Part shown: positions 1-8,558 of the stretch, piece by piece | Layout: each line of letters begins with the position of its first letter | Position numbering within the stretch: position 1 is the first letter of the stretch | Assembly: GCF_002234615.1 (NCBI RefSeq) | Contig: NZ_NMQW01000012.1 | Coordinates: forward strand, 62,001 to 126,000 | Source: Paenibacillus rigui | GTDB taxonomy: Bacteria; Bacillota; Bacilli; Paenibacillales; NBRC-103111 | Length of the DNA stretch: 64,000 nt | Direction of reading: 5' to 3' | Program-made: the position numbers and the translations under genes | Notes under the pieces: generated by a model | Seen by the model: only the letters and a program-made list of their open reading frames with translations | Database searches by the model: none | What the model was told of the DNA's origin: nothing

Positions 1-598
1 GCCCCAGAACCAGAACGCCAGCGGCATTGGGATGATGAACCAGATTGCTTAATATTTTTTGCGTGTTGCTAAGGTCATCACCCAACTGCGAACATCCAAA
101 GGGGTGGGCGAAATGGAATATCCCGTCGATAGCGCTATCCTTAAAGCGTTCATTGCCCATTCTGGCTAGTATTTCCGCTGTTTTATTGATACACCCTACC
201 GTATTAATGATCCAGATTTCATTACGGATGCCAGCTTCCCCGTTGCTCCTGATATATCCCTGGAATGTCAGGTCCGAAGGCTGCCGCTTAATCTCCTCTT
301 TGGCCGGCTTATAGCTGTAGTTCAGCTTCCCCTCCAGATTCGTCCGGAGGTTGTGGGTATGCACCCATTGTCCTTCTTGAATGTCTGAGCTTGCACGTCC
401 AATGGAATAACCGAACTTCAACACATGTTCTCCGGCTGATAGATGTCTTCTAGCAACTTTATGCCCAGATGGAATATCTTCTTGCAAAGTCATAATCTTA
501 TCTTCAAAAGCAACTGTCTCTCCCTTGGTAAAGGAGCGGGTGGTTATACAAACAGAGTCTTCCGGGTGTATGACTATAGCTGAATCGCTTTTTTTCAT
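1..598 (-). CDS. Altronate/galactarate dehydratase family (UxaA/GarD), N-terminal part, cut by window edge
   Basis: This is the first 199 or so residues of a minus-strand gene that runs off the left edge. The start ATG (598-596) follows an AAGGAGAG ribosome binding site. Residues about 8-95 form a SAF domain, with the family's GHKVARR and VLKFGYSIGRA segments and the WVHTHNLRTNL motif. The UxaA-type catalytic region then begins (GYIRSNGEAGIRNE, INTVGC, HPFGCSQ). Family members remove water from altronate, galactarate or related sugar acids to give 2-keto-3-deoxy acids, using an Fe or Mn centre in the cytoplasm. It lies 13 bp downstream of the YesN-like regulator gene and on the same strand as a sugar ABC transporter, so it is probably the last visible gene of that operon. 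Which sugar acid is used cannot be decided from this fragment. Confidence 0.88.
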   Translation of the reverse strand, partial: MKKSDSAIVIHPEDSVCITTRSFTKGETVAFEDKIMTLQEDIPSGHKVARRHLSAGEHVLKFGYSIGRASSDIQEGQWVHTHNLRTNLEGKLNYSYKPAKEEIKRQPSDLTFQGYIRSNGEAGIRNEIWIINTVGCINKTAEILARMGNERFKDSAIDGIFHFAHPFGCSQLGDDLSNTQKILSNLVHHPNAAGVLVLG

Positions 599-611
599 AT
601 GAGGTCTCTCC

Positions 612-2246
612 TTACAGTTTCATATTGCGGTATTCCTGTGGCGTGGAGCCGAAATGCTTTTTAAACAGCTTTATGAAGTAATGCGGGTTTTGATAGCCGA
701 TTTCAATCGAGATTTCATAAATTTTCTTCGTGCTCGTTTTCAGCAGCAGGATGGCCTTTTCCATCTTTAGACGAGTAATGTATTCGCTAATATTCTCGCC
801 TGTTTCCAGTTTGTACAGACGGGACAAGTAGGTGGGATGCATGTTAAGCACATCGGATATCAGCTGGACGGAAAGGTCGGCAGACAGATGGGAAATGATA
901 AATTTCTGGGCTTCCTTTACGGCTGCTGCTCGGGCTGTCCTCGTCTCGTTCTGCGCACTTCTCTGGAAGGTATCCAGCACGTTTGTTGTCCATTCCCTCA
1001 AGTGCTTGACTGTTCTAGCTGGCTGCAGTTCTTTTCCCAGTACGAACTCTGCTCCGATGAGATCGGCAAGGCTTCGGCCTTGCTTATGGGCAATATAAGA
1101 AAATGAGGAGAAGATGGAGAAGAAAGCTTCCGTCAACTGCTCCGACGATTCGCACCAATCTGTTTCAAGCTCATGCAATATGGCATCCAGCTTGGACGAC
1201 GAGGTCTCCCACTGGCCCGCTTCCATGAGATGGACGAGCAGTGGAGGCTCATACAGCGATACTAAGGTGGTGATAGTTGCCATTTCCCCATGTCCTGCAA
1301 TGTAGACGGGCAGTTCTTTATCATCCCCGAACCGTTTGCTGAGCAGAAGCAGCAGGTTATTGTATATTTTCATCATATCGTTAGGAAAAAGTCCCGAATG
1401 ACCGGACAGCACCGAGATCGGTTTGTTCAAATAGCGCTGTACATTGATTTGAAACTGATTCACCAGCCGATTCAGATGGTATTGAGCCCTCTCTGCGGTA
1501 ACTTGTTCCTCATCATAATCCTGCTCAGGCTTTGGAATCAAAACGAAAGCCAGATATTCGTGAGCATCCCGACAATACCACGTCTCGAAGTATTCTTGAA
1601 ACGTCTCTTTAGCTAAATTGCCGATTGCGAATTCCATTAATGAAACCTCGAAAGCATTGTAATCAATCAAATGGTCTTTAAAGCGAACAAGCATTATGAA
1701 TACATGTTGGTTCTGCACCACGGGAATCTTCAGCAGCTTGAGCTGCTCTTCCAGCTTATCTGCCGGCATCCGCTTGCCTTGGAGCAAGCTTTGCAGCAGC
1801 TCTGCCTGTATTTTCGGCAGGTGATGGCGCATGGTAGCCATCGCTCTGTTGTAGTTATATTTATTTTCTCTCTCGGTTTCAATGGTTTGGACGACGGCGC
1901 TGATTTGAAGAATGAGCTCATGATCGTCAATTGGCTTCAGCAAATAGCCTTGAATATTGTGTTTGATTGCGGCATGGGCGTATTCGAAATCGGCATGCGC
2001 GGTTAAGAGCAGGCATTTGATATGCTTCCAATGCATATAAATGCTGCGTGTAAGCTCAAGACCATCCATTTCAGGCATGAGCACGTCCGTGATGACGATG
2101 TCGATCTCGTGCATGTTCAGAAGATTAAGCGCTTCAAATGCGGAATAAGCTTTGTGAACGGTCTCGATGCCAATCGAATTCCAAGGAATGGTTTCGGCGA
2201 GCGTATCCACGACACTCATTTCATCGTCAACAAGCAGTAGTTGCAT
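612..2246 (-). CDS. YesN-like response regulator, receiver plus AraC-type DNA-binding domain
   Basis: The 544-residue protein has an N-terminal receiver domain (residues 1-120) with the acidic pair D7/D8, the phosphoacceptor D54 in ITDVLMPEMDG, and the conserved lysine in YLLKPIDD. A long middle region of about 300 residues has no recognised domain, as is usual in this family. The C-terminal 100 residues form an AraC-type double helix-turn-helix (LSRLYKLETGENISEYI, IGYQNPHYFIKLFKKHFG). Only 2 bp separate it from the upstream histidine kinase gene, so the two are co-transcribed and form one two-component system. By analogy with YesMN systems it should activate the neighbouring sugar transporter and dehydratase genes when the kinase senses an extracellular carbohydrate. 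Confidence 0.93.
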   Translation of the reverse strand: MQLLLVDDEMSVVDTLAETIPWNSIGIETVHKAYSAFEALNLLNMHEIDIVITDVLMPEMDGLELTRSIYMHWKHIKCLLLTAHADFEYAHAAIKHNIQGYLLKPIDDHELILQISAVVQTIETERENKYNYNRAMATMRHHLPKIQAELLQSLLQGKRMPADKLEEQLKLLKIPVVQNQHVFIMLVRFKDHLIDYNAFEVSLMEFAIGNLAKETFQEYFETWYCRDAHEYLAFVLIPKPEQDYDEEQVTAERAQYHLNRLVNQFQINVQRYLNKPISVLSGHSGLFPNDMMKIYNNLLLLLSKRFGDDKELPVYIAGHGEMATITTLVSLYEPPLLVHLMEAGQWETSSSKLDAILHELETDWCESSEQLTEAFFSIFSSFSYIAHKQGRSLADLIGAEFVLGKELQPARTVKHLREWTTNVLDTFQRSAQNETRTARAAAVKEAQKFIISHLSADLSVQLISDVLNMHPTYLSRLYKLETGENISEYITRLKMEKAILLLKTSTKKIYEISIEIGYQNPHYFIKLFKKHFGSTPQEYRNMKL

Positions 2247-2248
2247 AA

Positions 2249-4006
2249 TTACTGATCTCCTTCCGAACCTTCCATTTTCCTCGAACCTGATACTGTCCAG
2301 CGGATGGCGACTCTAAGTCCTCCCAACTGGGAATGGGTAAATTGCAAGCCGGCTTCTTGTCCGAAATGATAGCGCAGCCTCTGGTGAACGTTCCAAAGTC
2401 CGAAGCCTTCCCCGTCCTTGACATCTCGTTCCACCTTGAGCTGGAGCTTGCGGATCGTTTCCTCTGATATTTCCTTGCCGTTGTCGTCTATGGTTATTAC
2501 GTATTCTTCGCCAATCAGCTCACCAGTAATATCAATAATGCCGTAGCGTCCGGATTTCTCGATGCTGTGGATCACCGTATTCTCGACAATTGGTTGGATC
2601 AGCAGGCGTGGAATTTGCAGCCCTCTCATGCTCTCAGGAATATGAATTTCGTAATGAAACCGTTTCAGCCGCAAATTTTGAATGACTAAATAATTGTCGA
2701 TCAGTTCAAGTTCCTCTTGTAAAGAGGTCATCGTATGCTCGAGTTTGGTGACGTAGCGATAGTAGGAAGCGAGATTAAGAATCATCCGCGTGGCAGCATC
2801 CTTATCGTCAACGGCAATCATGTTTTTAACGAAAAACAGGCTGTTAGATAAGAAGTGAGGATTAATTTGCGCTTGCAGATGTTTCAGCTGTGCATCCCGA
2901 TAACGAATATTCTCTTCATACACCTTTTTCACAAGCCGCTGAATCTCACTGGACATCTGGTTGAATTTTATAAATAAGTAATCAAACTCGTTCTTTGGCA
3001 TATGGCGGATTCGATAGGAATACGTACCGGTTTGAATTTTTTCGATGCCGCGAAGCAGTTTTCTTATCGGTAATTGAACCTGCCTGTACAGGAATACCGC
3101 AGCCAGCAATCCAATCAAGAGCATGAGCGAAATAGAAGTGTAGAACAAATCGCGGCTCTTCTTAATGGGGAGCAGCACCTGCTCTAACGGAAAATAGCTC
3201 ACCGCGTACCAACCGAGACTTTCTAATCGGACATAATCAACCGTGTACGATTCATCATCGATGTTGATAATACGGTATCCGTTCTGATCAGGAGGCTCCT
3301 TGTCCAAAGCGGCATTAATCTTGTTCGTCAGCTCCGAGTTGGTCTCAGGATCGTATATAGGCGCATTGCCTTGCTTATAAAAGATGGAATTACCGTTCTC
3401 AGCACTCGAATAATCGCGAAGCATTGTAATCAGATTGCTCTCTGGAAATCGCGCCTCTACAACCGTTTCCGCATCTTTGGGCTTCTGGTTGATAAGAAAG
3501 GGGCTCCATAGGAATTTGGCAAAATACGAATCGCCCTTCCGGCCTGCATGGTAAATCCAGGAACCGACGGGCTGATTGCTCATTTCATCCAGATAAGATT
3601 CATTGTAGACGCTGTAGTAATCGCTGGATACCGCTTGCTGAATTTGAGGATAGTAGATAGTCAGTCGATTCGTCCAATTGCTCGCTGCGCTAAGAAGGCT
3701 TATTTTCTGAATAAAATCCTCCTGCTCCTGAAGCCGTTCATATGAGCCGGGTCCGGTACCGATATTTCCCACTCTTTTAATGCCAGGGTCCCTGCTTAGA
3801 ACGATGGCATTAACGGATAATTGATTGACGGTATTGTCGATTTGCGACCCAAAAAAGGAAAGATGCTTCAACGCCTTCTCTTGAAGCTCCTTCTCAATGA
3901 CTTGAACCGATATTTGATTGGTGTAGCTGAAAATGAAAGCAATTGGCAGAAGCACGATAAGAATCAATAAAACAGTTTTGTTGAATGTGTTCCAACCACG
4001 AAACAT
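2249..4006 (-). CDS. YesM-like sensor histidine kinase (LytS/YehU-type His_kinase domain)
   Basis: The 585-residue membrane kinase has an N-terminal membrane helix (about residues 12-32), a large extracellular sensor region of the Cache type, a second helix near residue 290 and a HAMP linker. The His_kinase domain follows with the motif QAQINPHFLSNSL, whose histidine is the phosphorylation site. The HATPase domain ends the protein (IVENTVIHSIEKSG N-box, TIDDNGKEI, GFGLWNVHQRL). The gene starts at an ATG behind an AGGAGAAATGAG site and runs 2 bp into the response regulator gene. It lies 44 bp downstream of the permease gene, so it is part of the transporter operon. The ligand is not known; a sugar acid or oligo-uronide fits the neighbours. 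Confidence 0.93.
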   Translation of the reverse strand: MFRGWNTFNKTVLLILIVLLPIAFIFSYTNQISVQVIEKELQEKALKHLSFFGSQIDNTVNQLSVNAIVLSRDPGIKRVGNIGTGPGSYERLQEQEDFIQKISLLSAASNWTNRLTIYYPQIQQAVSSDYYSVYNESYLDEMSNQPVGSWIYHAGRKGDSYFAKFLWSPFLINQKPKDAETVVEARFPESNLITMLRDYSSAENGNSIFYKQGNAPIYDPETNSELTNKINAALDKEPPDQNGYRIINIDDESYTVDYVRLESLGWYAVSYFPLEQVLLPIKKSRDLFYTSISLMLLIGLLAAVFLYRQVQLPIRKLLRGIEKIQTGTYSYRIRHMPKNEFDYLFIKFNQMSSEIQRLVKKVYEENIRYRDAQLKHLQAQINPHFLSNSLFFVKNMIAVDDKDAATRMILNLASYYRYVTKLEHTMTSLQEELELIDNYLVIQNLRLKRFHYEIHIPESMRGLQIPRLLIQPIVENTVIHSIEKSGRYGIIDITGELIGEEYVITIDDNGKEISEETIRKLQLKVERDVKDGEGFGLWNVHQRLRYHFGQEAGLQFTHSQLGGLRVAIRWTVSGSRKMEGSEGDQ

Positions 4007-4050
4007 GGCTCATTTCTCCTTTTGCCTATTCAACGATGCCTGTATCTATT

Positions 4051-4866
4051 TTATCCTTTTACGGCTCCCGCAGATAGTCCGCTCACGACATATTTCTGTG
4101 TAAACAGCGCTATAACAATAACGGGTAAAGTGATAATGCAGGCAGCTGCCATAAGCGCTCCCCAGTTAATAGAAGTATTCGCGATGAAATTGTAGATGGC
4201 CAGCGGAAGAGTCTTCGTCTTTTCGCCTGACAGTACGAGAGAGAACATGAAGTTGTTCCAGGAAAAAATGAAAGCAAGCAGCGAGGAGGTTGCCATACCG
4301 GGTAAAGAGACCGGGAGCACCATCCGGATAAAGGTTTGCACCTTCGAGCAACCGTCAATCCATGCGGATTCTTCGACTTCCTTCGGAAATTGCTCGAAGA
4401 AAGGAATCATAATCCACATGATAAACGGTAGCCCGATAACCATATGGGCCAGCGTCATACCAATGAAAGAGTCGATCAGCTTCGCTTTATTGAACAGGAT
4501 ATACCAAGGCACCAAATAGGTGATGCCGGGTATGATTTTGGCAACGAGAATAGTTAGTGCAAAATAAGGCATTTTGTATTTCGCAATTCCATATGCGGCG
4601 GGCAGTCCAAGCAGGAGAGCGCCCAATGTGGATGCGATGGCAATTACGAACGTATTCCAGATGAATTTCAAATAATTGTATTCCGTGAATACGGTCATAT
4701 AGTTTTTAAAGGTCGGCTTGAACATAAACATATGCTCCGGTGACAGCACCTGCGCCTGCGTTTTGATGGAAGCGGTCAGCATCCACAGGAAAGGGAAGAG
4801 AAACAGCAATAAAATGATGATATTTAAGATCGTATAGTTTATTTTGGCAAGTTTTGTCGTTTTCAT
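4051..4866 (-). CDS. Carbohydrate ABC transporter permease, MalG-type
   Basis: The 271-residue protein has six predicted membrane helices, beginning with NYTILNIIILLLFLFPFLW. It carries the EAA cytoplasmic loop (EESAWIDGCSKVQTFIRMVLPVSLPG) that contacts the ATPase, as in MalG of the CUT1 sugar importers. Its ATG overlaps the stop of the MalF-type gene (ATGA), behind an AGGAGAG site, so translation is coupled. No ATPase gene lies in the operon. Gram-positive CUT1 systems often share one unlinked MsmX-type ATPase, so the transporter is probably complete in the cell though not at this locus. Confidence 0.94.
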   Translation of the reverse strand: MKTTKLAKINYTILNIIILLLFLFPFLWMLTASIKTQAQVLSPEHMFMFKPTFKNYMTVFTEYNYLKFIWNTFVIAIASTLGALLLGLPAAYGIAKYKMPYFALTILVAKIIPGITYLVPWYILFNKAKLIDSFIGMTLAHMVIGLPFIMWIMIPFFEQFPKEVEESAWIDGCSKVQTFIRMVLPVSLPGMATSSLLAFIFSWNNFMFSLVLSGEKTKTLPLAIYNFIANTSINWGALMAAACIITLPVIVIALFTQKYVVSGLSAGAVKG

Positions 4867-5744
4867 GTATGGCTCTCCTGCCTTTTGCGAATAGACGTCA
4901 ATAAGATGATAACGGACAATATGAGTAGGAAAAAGATAACAAGCAATGCGGATGCTTGGCCAAGCTTGAAGTTCTGGAACGCCTTATCGTATATCATAAT
5001 ATTAAGCGTCTGGGAGGCAAAGTTGGGTCCGCCTTGCGTTGTTGCGTAAATGGTGTCGAACGTCTTCAGCAAATCGATAATGCGCAGTGTAACGGCGGTA
5101 ATAATCGTTGGCATCAGCAGCGGCAGTGTAATATAAAAGAGCTTCTGCCGGGAACTTGCGCCATCAATGTCAGCCGATTCGTAAGGATCACTCGGCAGAG
5201 AAGCCAAGCCTGCAATAACGATAAGAGCAATGAATGGGGTCCATTCCCACACATCAATGAGGATCAAAGAGGGAACGACCTGTGTAACCGATCCGAGCCA
5301 TTCCTGCTTCATGAAGCCGAGCCCTTTCAACGCCTGATTAGCGATACCGATGGAAGGCTCGTAGATCAGCAGCCATACTAGAGCAATGGCTACCGGAGTT
5401 GTAACCATGGGCAGCATCATAACCGTTTTGGCGAAGCGGCCTCCTTTGAACTGACGAGAGAACAACAGGGCGATCGCAATGCCGAGTACGGTTTCGAGCA
5501 CGATGCTGACGGAAGTATGGTAGATAGTCACTTTCAGAGCGCCCCAAAACTGAGGATCTTTAAGCAGCATGACATAATTGTCAAATCCTACCCACGCGGG
5601 TGGAGTGACAGCGGACATGCTCCATTCGTAGAAGCTGAGTCTTCCTGTATAAGCAAGCGGATAAGCGACCATCAGGACGATGAAAAGCACGGCTGGCAAA
5701 GTAAATACCCACTTGAGATGACGGTCAATCCAACGGATGATCAT
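4863..5744 (-). CDS. Carbohydrate ABC transporter permease, MalF-type
   Basis: This is the partner permease of the MalG-type subunit. It has six membrane helices and the EAA loop (YESADIDGASSRQKLFYITLPLLMP). I chose the ATG at 5744 (protein begins MIIRWIDRHLK, 293 residues) because AAAGGAG lies 8 bases upstream; an in-frame ATG 10 codons earlier lacks a good site. It follows the solute-binding protein gene after 102 bp and overlaps the next gene by 4 bp. Together the three form a CUT1-family sugar importer in the cell membrane. Confidence 0.93.
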   Translation of the reverse strand: MIIRWIDRHLKWVFTLPAVLFIVLMVAYPLAYTGRLSFYEWSMSAVTPPAWVGFDNYVMLLKDPQFWGALKVTIYHTSVSIVLETVLGIAIALLFSRQFKGGRFAKTVMMLPMVTTPVAIALVWLLIYEPSIGIANQALKGLGFMKQEWLGSVTQVVPSLILIDVWEWTPFIALIVIAGLASLPSDPYESADIDGASSRQKLFYITLPLLMPTIITAVTLRIIDLLKTFDTIYATTQGGPNFASQTLNIMIYDKAFQNFKLGQASALLVIFFLLILSVIILLTSIRKRQESHT

Positions 5745-5846
5745 ATGTCTGGCTCCTTTGTAATCAACATGCACACTTATTTATCAGTGAATGGGGCAAA
5801 CCTATGCATAACGGTTTGCCCATATTGCATGGTATTTTAACTTTTT

Positions 5847-7157
5847 TTACTTTTTGTTGTCTTTGTCAATAATGGCTTGGAGTTCCTTGTTTGCCGTCTC
5901 CGCAACTGTTTTAATGTCTTCCCCAAGCATGGTTTTCACGACGATACTACCTACCACGTCACGAGCTTCCGTTACGCTCATCACTTGAGGAACGCTGTGG
6001 TCAACGCCAATGCGCATCGTAGTTTTGATCGCATCAGCGAGATCCGCAGGGAATTGGTCGGTGCCTTTCGGAGAAGCCCAGACAGAGTCTCGTCCACCAG
6101 GTACGCCGCTTTGTTGAATGCGAAGAACGTTTTCCTTGTTCGTTGACCATTCCATGAATGCCCAAGCAGCATCTTTTTTCACCGATTTCGGGTTCATGGC
6201 AAGTGCCCAAGCGGCGATGGCATATGGCTTCTGGCCTGCTGTCCCTGCCGGAAACGGAGCGAATCCGACTTGTTTGGCCACTTGCGATTGCGCAGGATCG
6301 GTCGTATTTTTGAAAAGAGCGGCAGAATCGACGTAGAACGCCGCTTTTCCTTGGGCGAACAATGCGGCAGCTTGCGGCCATCCCATGTTCAGCGCGCCTT
6401 TTGGTCCGTAATTCTTAAGCAGATTCGCATATATGCCCAAACCGCTTATCGCTTCTGGTGTATTAATTGCCGCCTTGCCGCCGGAAATAAAATCCCCGCC
6501 TTCGGAGTAGATGAAGGAAGCCGCAGCAGAAACAAGCGCGTTGCGCTGTCCGCGAGCTACGAAGCCGTAGAAATCATGGTCAGGGTCATTTAACTTTTTG
6601 GCGGCTGCTTCCAGCTCTGTCAATGTTTTTGGCACCTGGATATTGTTTTTCTCCAGAATGTCTTTACGGTAGTACATAACGAATTGATCCGTCCAAAGCG
6701 GGATCGACATCAACTTGCCGTTCACCATGCTTCCGTCAACGGAGGCTTTAGAGAAATCGTCAAATTGGTAAGCAGCATTCTTTTTTACATAGCTGTCCAG
6801 CGGTTCTGTCCAGCCGTTTTTATCATATAAAAGTTTTTCCATGTATGGACGGTAGGTGAATACATCCGGCGTTTCGGATTGCGTTGTGAATTGAACGGCA
6901 AGCTTCTGCTGTATCTGTTCCTCCGGAAATACCTGCAGATCAACATCGATACCCGTCGCTTGCTTGAATTCTCCGAGGGACGATTTCAATGCGTCTGTCC
7001 AAGGATGGCTTAAGGCAAAAACGGTTATTTTTTTTCCCGCAAATGGCTTGTCCGCCGCTGGCGCCTCCGTTGCCTCCTTCGTGCTTTGTCCGCATGCCGT
7101 CAAACCGATTGACAAGGCAAGCGTCAACCCAACGATTCCCCTTTTATTTAGCTTCAT
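5847..7157 (-). CDS. Sugar-binding lipoprotein of the ABC importer (extracellular solute-binding family 1)
   Basis: The 436-residue protein starts with a lipoprotein signal peptide whose lipobox is LTAC, with Cys22 as the lipidated residue. The rest is a type I solute-binding fold (KKITVFALSHPWTDALKSS, later YYRKDILEKNNIQVPKTL and GKAAFYVDSAALFKNT), typical of sugar-binding proteins of CUT1 importers. It is anchored on the outer face of the membrane and delivers the sugar to the two permeases encoded next. AGGAAGGGG precedes the ATG. As first gene of the operon it is the most likely place for the regulated promoter, in the 450-bp upstream gap. The substrate is inferred to be a sugar acid or related oligosaccharide from the dehydratase at the operon's end. 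Confidence 0.93.
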   Translation of the reverse strand: MKLNKRGIVGLTLALSIGLTACGQSTKEATEAPAADKPFAGKKITVFALSHPWTDALKSSLGEFKQATGIDVDLQVFPEEQIQQKLAVQFTTQSETPDVFTYRPYMEKLLYDKNGWTEPLDSYVKKNAAYQFDDFSKASVDGSMVNGKLMSIPLWTDQFVMYYRKDILEKNNIQVPKTLTELEAAAKKLNDPDHDFYGFVARGQRNALVSAAASFIYSEGGDFISGGKAAINTPEAISGLGIYANLLKNYGPKGALNMGWPQAAALFAQGKAAFYVDSAALFKNTTDPAQSQVAKQVGFAPFPAGTAGQKPYAIAAWALAMNPKSVKKDAAWAFMEWSTNKENVLRIQQSGVPGGRDSVWASPKGTDQFPADLADAIKTTMRIGVDHSVPQVMSVTEARDVVGSIVVKTMLGEDIKTVAETANKELQAIIDKDNKK

Positions 7158-7399
7158 TGTTGAGACCCCTTCCTGCTGCTATGATTGGTTTCGCTTTCAT
7201 TTATTATTTTATAATGCTGTCATATCCGTATCTATAGCACAAATTAAAGCATTATATATCAAAATTTTATCAATTCTCCAGCTGCATTCTGTTCGTGTGT
7301 CAGTATCAGAGAACATGGGTCAGGGCGTAAAGCTGAACAAAAGTCCCTTCCATTTGCAAAACAAATGGATTACTTGCTTAAGAGAGCAGCAATAGACAC

Positions 7400-7455
7400 A
7401 AAGAGCACAAGAGTTAAGCGTTTGTCTGCACTTAACTCCTTTGCTCTTTTTCCCT
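7400..7455 (+). terminator. Long hairpin with U-run on the plus strand, no plus-strand gene before it
   Basis: Arms AAAGAGCA-CAA-GAGTTAAG and CTTAACTC-CTT-TGCTCTTT pair over about 19 of 22 positions around a 12-nt loop. They are followed on the plus strand by CTTTTTCCC. This has the shape of a rho-independent terminator, but no plus-strand gene precedes it. It could end an unannotated small transcript or antisense transcript, or be a DNA or RNA structure in the leader of the minus-strand operon. Confidence 0.5.
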
Positions 7456-7570
7456 TAATATAGCCTCTGCTATGTAATATTAGTCGTAATAAATTTCCTT
7501 TTTAGCGAATCTATATTTTTTCCACTTGTCGAATAAGCTCGATTATAATACCCAATTTGTTTAATAGGTT

Positions 7571-7600
7571 TAAAAGGACCTGCCAACCGGCAGGCCCTTC
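7571..7600 (-). terminator. Rho-independent terminator of sigK
   Basis: On the minus strand GGGCCTGCC, a 4-base loop and GGCAGGTCC form a stem that is followed by TTTT. It begins about 10 bases after the sigK stop codon. Confidence 0.8.
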
Positions 7601-7609
7601 ACCAACTTA

Positions 7610-8311
7610 TCACCGCTTCGCCTTATAAAACTCATGATAAAGCTTCATCAGCGCCCTCTTCTCAATCCGGGATACATACGAGCGCGATATCCCCAGCTCC
7701 TTCGCAATCTCCCGCTGCGTCCGTTCTTCTCCACCGTGCTCGAGCCCAAAGCGGCCAACAACAACTTCCTTCTCCCGATCATCCAATATGTCCAGATTCT
7801 TATAAATTTTCGATTTCTCGATTTTCAGCTGAACTTTATCCACGACATCATCGGCCTCCGTGCCGAGTATATCGATCAATGTAATCTCATTTCCCTCCTT
7901 GTCCGTTCCGATGGGGTCGTGCAGTGAAACGTCTTTGCGCGTTTTTTTCAGCGACCGCAGGTGCATCAGGATCTCATTCTCAATGCATCGTGCAGCAAAG
8001 GTTGCCAGCTTCGTGCCTTTGTCGGGAGAAAAGGATTCGATCGCTTTGATCAAGCCGATCGTTCCGATAGAGATCAGATCCTCCAGATCTTCGCCGGTGT
8101 TGTCGAATTTTTTGACGATATGAGCCACCAGTCTCAAGTTATGCTCGATGAGCAAATTTCTCGAATGCTGGTTGCCTTCGGCCATTAAGCGAAGGTGTTT
8201 ATCTTCCTCCGCTTCTGAAAGCGGTTGGGGAAAAGCATTATTTTTGACGTACGAGACGAGTAACATTAACTCTTTAATGAACAAGGCGATTGCTGAAAAG
8301 AATCCAGGCAA
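7610..8311 (-). CDS. sigK: RNA polymerase sporulation sigma factor SigK (pro-sigma-K)
   Basis: The 233-residue protein is very close to sigma-K of endospore formers. It has the hydrophobic pro-sequence (residues 1-20, [15 protein letters not shown]) followed by the mature start [13 protein letters not shown]. Region 2 ([33 protein letters not shown]) contacts the -10 element, and region 4 ([24 protein letters not shown]) binds the -35 element. Sigma-K directs late mother-cell genes for coat and spore maturation and is freed by the SpoIVFB protease removing the pro-sequence. I chose TTG at 8311 because GGGGG lies 8 bases upstream; a GTG three codons earlier would abut that site. The gene is uninterrupted, unlike B. 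subtilis sigK with its skin element. It has its own terminator. Confidence 0.96.
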   Translation of the reverse strand: MPGFFSAIALFIKELMLLVSYVKNNAFPQPLSEAEEDKHLRLMAEGNQHSRNLLIEHNLRLVAHIVKKFDNTGEDLEDLISIGTIGLIKAIESFSPDKGTKLATFAARCIENEILMHLRSLKKTRKDVSLHDPIGTDKEGNEITLIDILGTEADDVVDKVQLKIEKSKIYKNLDILDDREKEVVVGRFGLEHGGEERTQREIAKELGISRSYVSRIEKRALMKLYHEFYKAKR

Positions 8312-8327
8312 AGCTGCCACCCCCTAC

Positions 8328-8348
8328 AAGTTTTGCGGAGCAAAACTT
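8328..8348 (-). promoter_or_regulatory. Perfect inverted repeat just upstream of the sigK ribosome binding site
   Basis: AAGTTTTG and CAAAACTT flank a 5-base centre, ending 3 bases before the GGGGG ribosome binding site of sigK. A second overlapping pair (GCGGAG/CTCCGC) extends further upstream. In the mRNA it would form a hairpin right at the site, or as DNA it could bind a dimeric regulator. Function is inferred only. Confidence 0.45.
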
Positions 8349-8490
8349 CGGATGCCTCCGCTTAGAGTAGTATCATTTTATGTGGGCAGCAGCCTAGAAG
8401 TGCCTGTACGTTTCAAATAAAACAGCTTCACGACTTTTAACTCAATTGAAAAAAAGCAGGCCCATGGAAATCAGCCGCCGGTCATTCGCA

Positions 8491-8551
8491 CAAAAATAAA
8501 ACCTTTACCTCACAACGTTCAGAAGCATCTGCCCGTCATAGGGTAAAGGTT
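8491..8551 (-). terminator. Terminator of the ssu-like/aminotransferase operon
   Basis: On the minus strand AACCTTTACC and GGTAAAGGTT pair across a loop of about 32 bases and are followed by TTTATTTTTG. It lies 8 bp after the aminotransferase stop codon. The rest of the 8349-8490 gap shows nothing gene-like. Confidence 0.7.
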
Positions 8552-8558
8552 GGTTATT

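Larger units (their letters stand above)
7158..7609. other. Intergenic region between sugar-transport operon and sigK
   Basis: This 452-bp stretch holds no convincing gene. It should contain the promoter of the sugar-transport operon (minus strand), a 24-bp-armed hairpin at 7400-7455 and the sigK terminator at 7571-7600. Around 7350-7375 there is a short inverted repeat (CATTTG, spacer, CAAATG). I see no clear -35/-10 pair for the operon. Confidence 0.5.

Noticed and set aside
612-2246. Plus-strand open frames of 60-110 codons opposite the regulator gene
   Set aside because: All are shadows of the certain minus-strand gene.
7610-8311. skin-type element splitting sigK
   Set aside because: The frame is open from pro-sequence to region 4 with no break.
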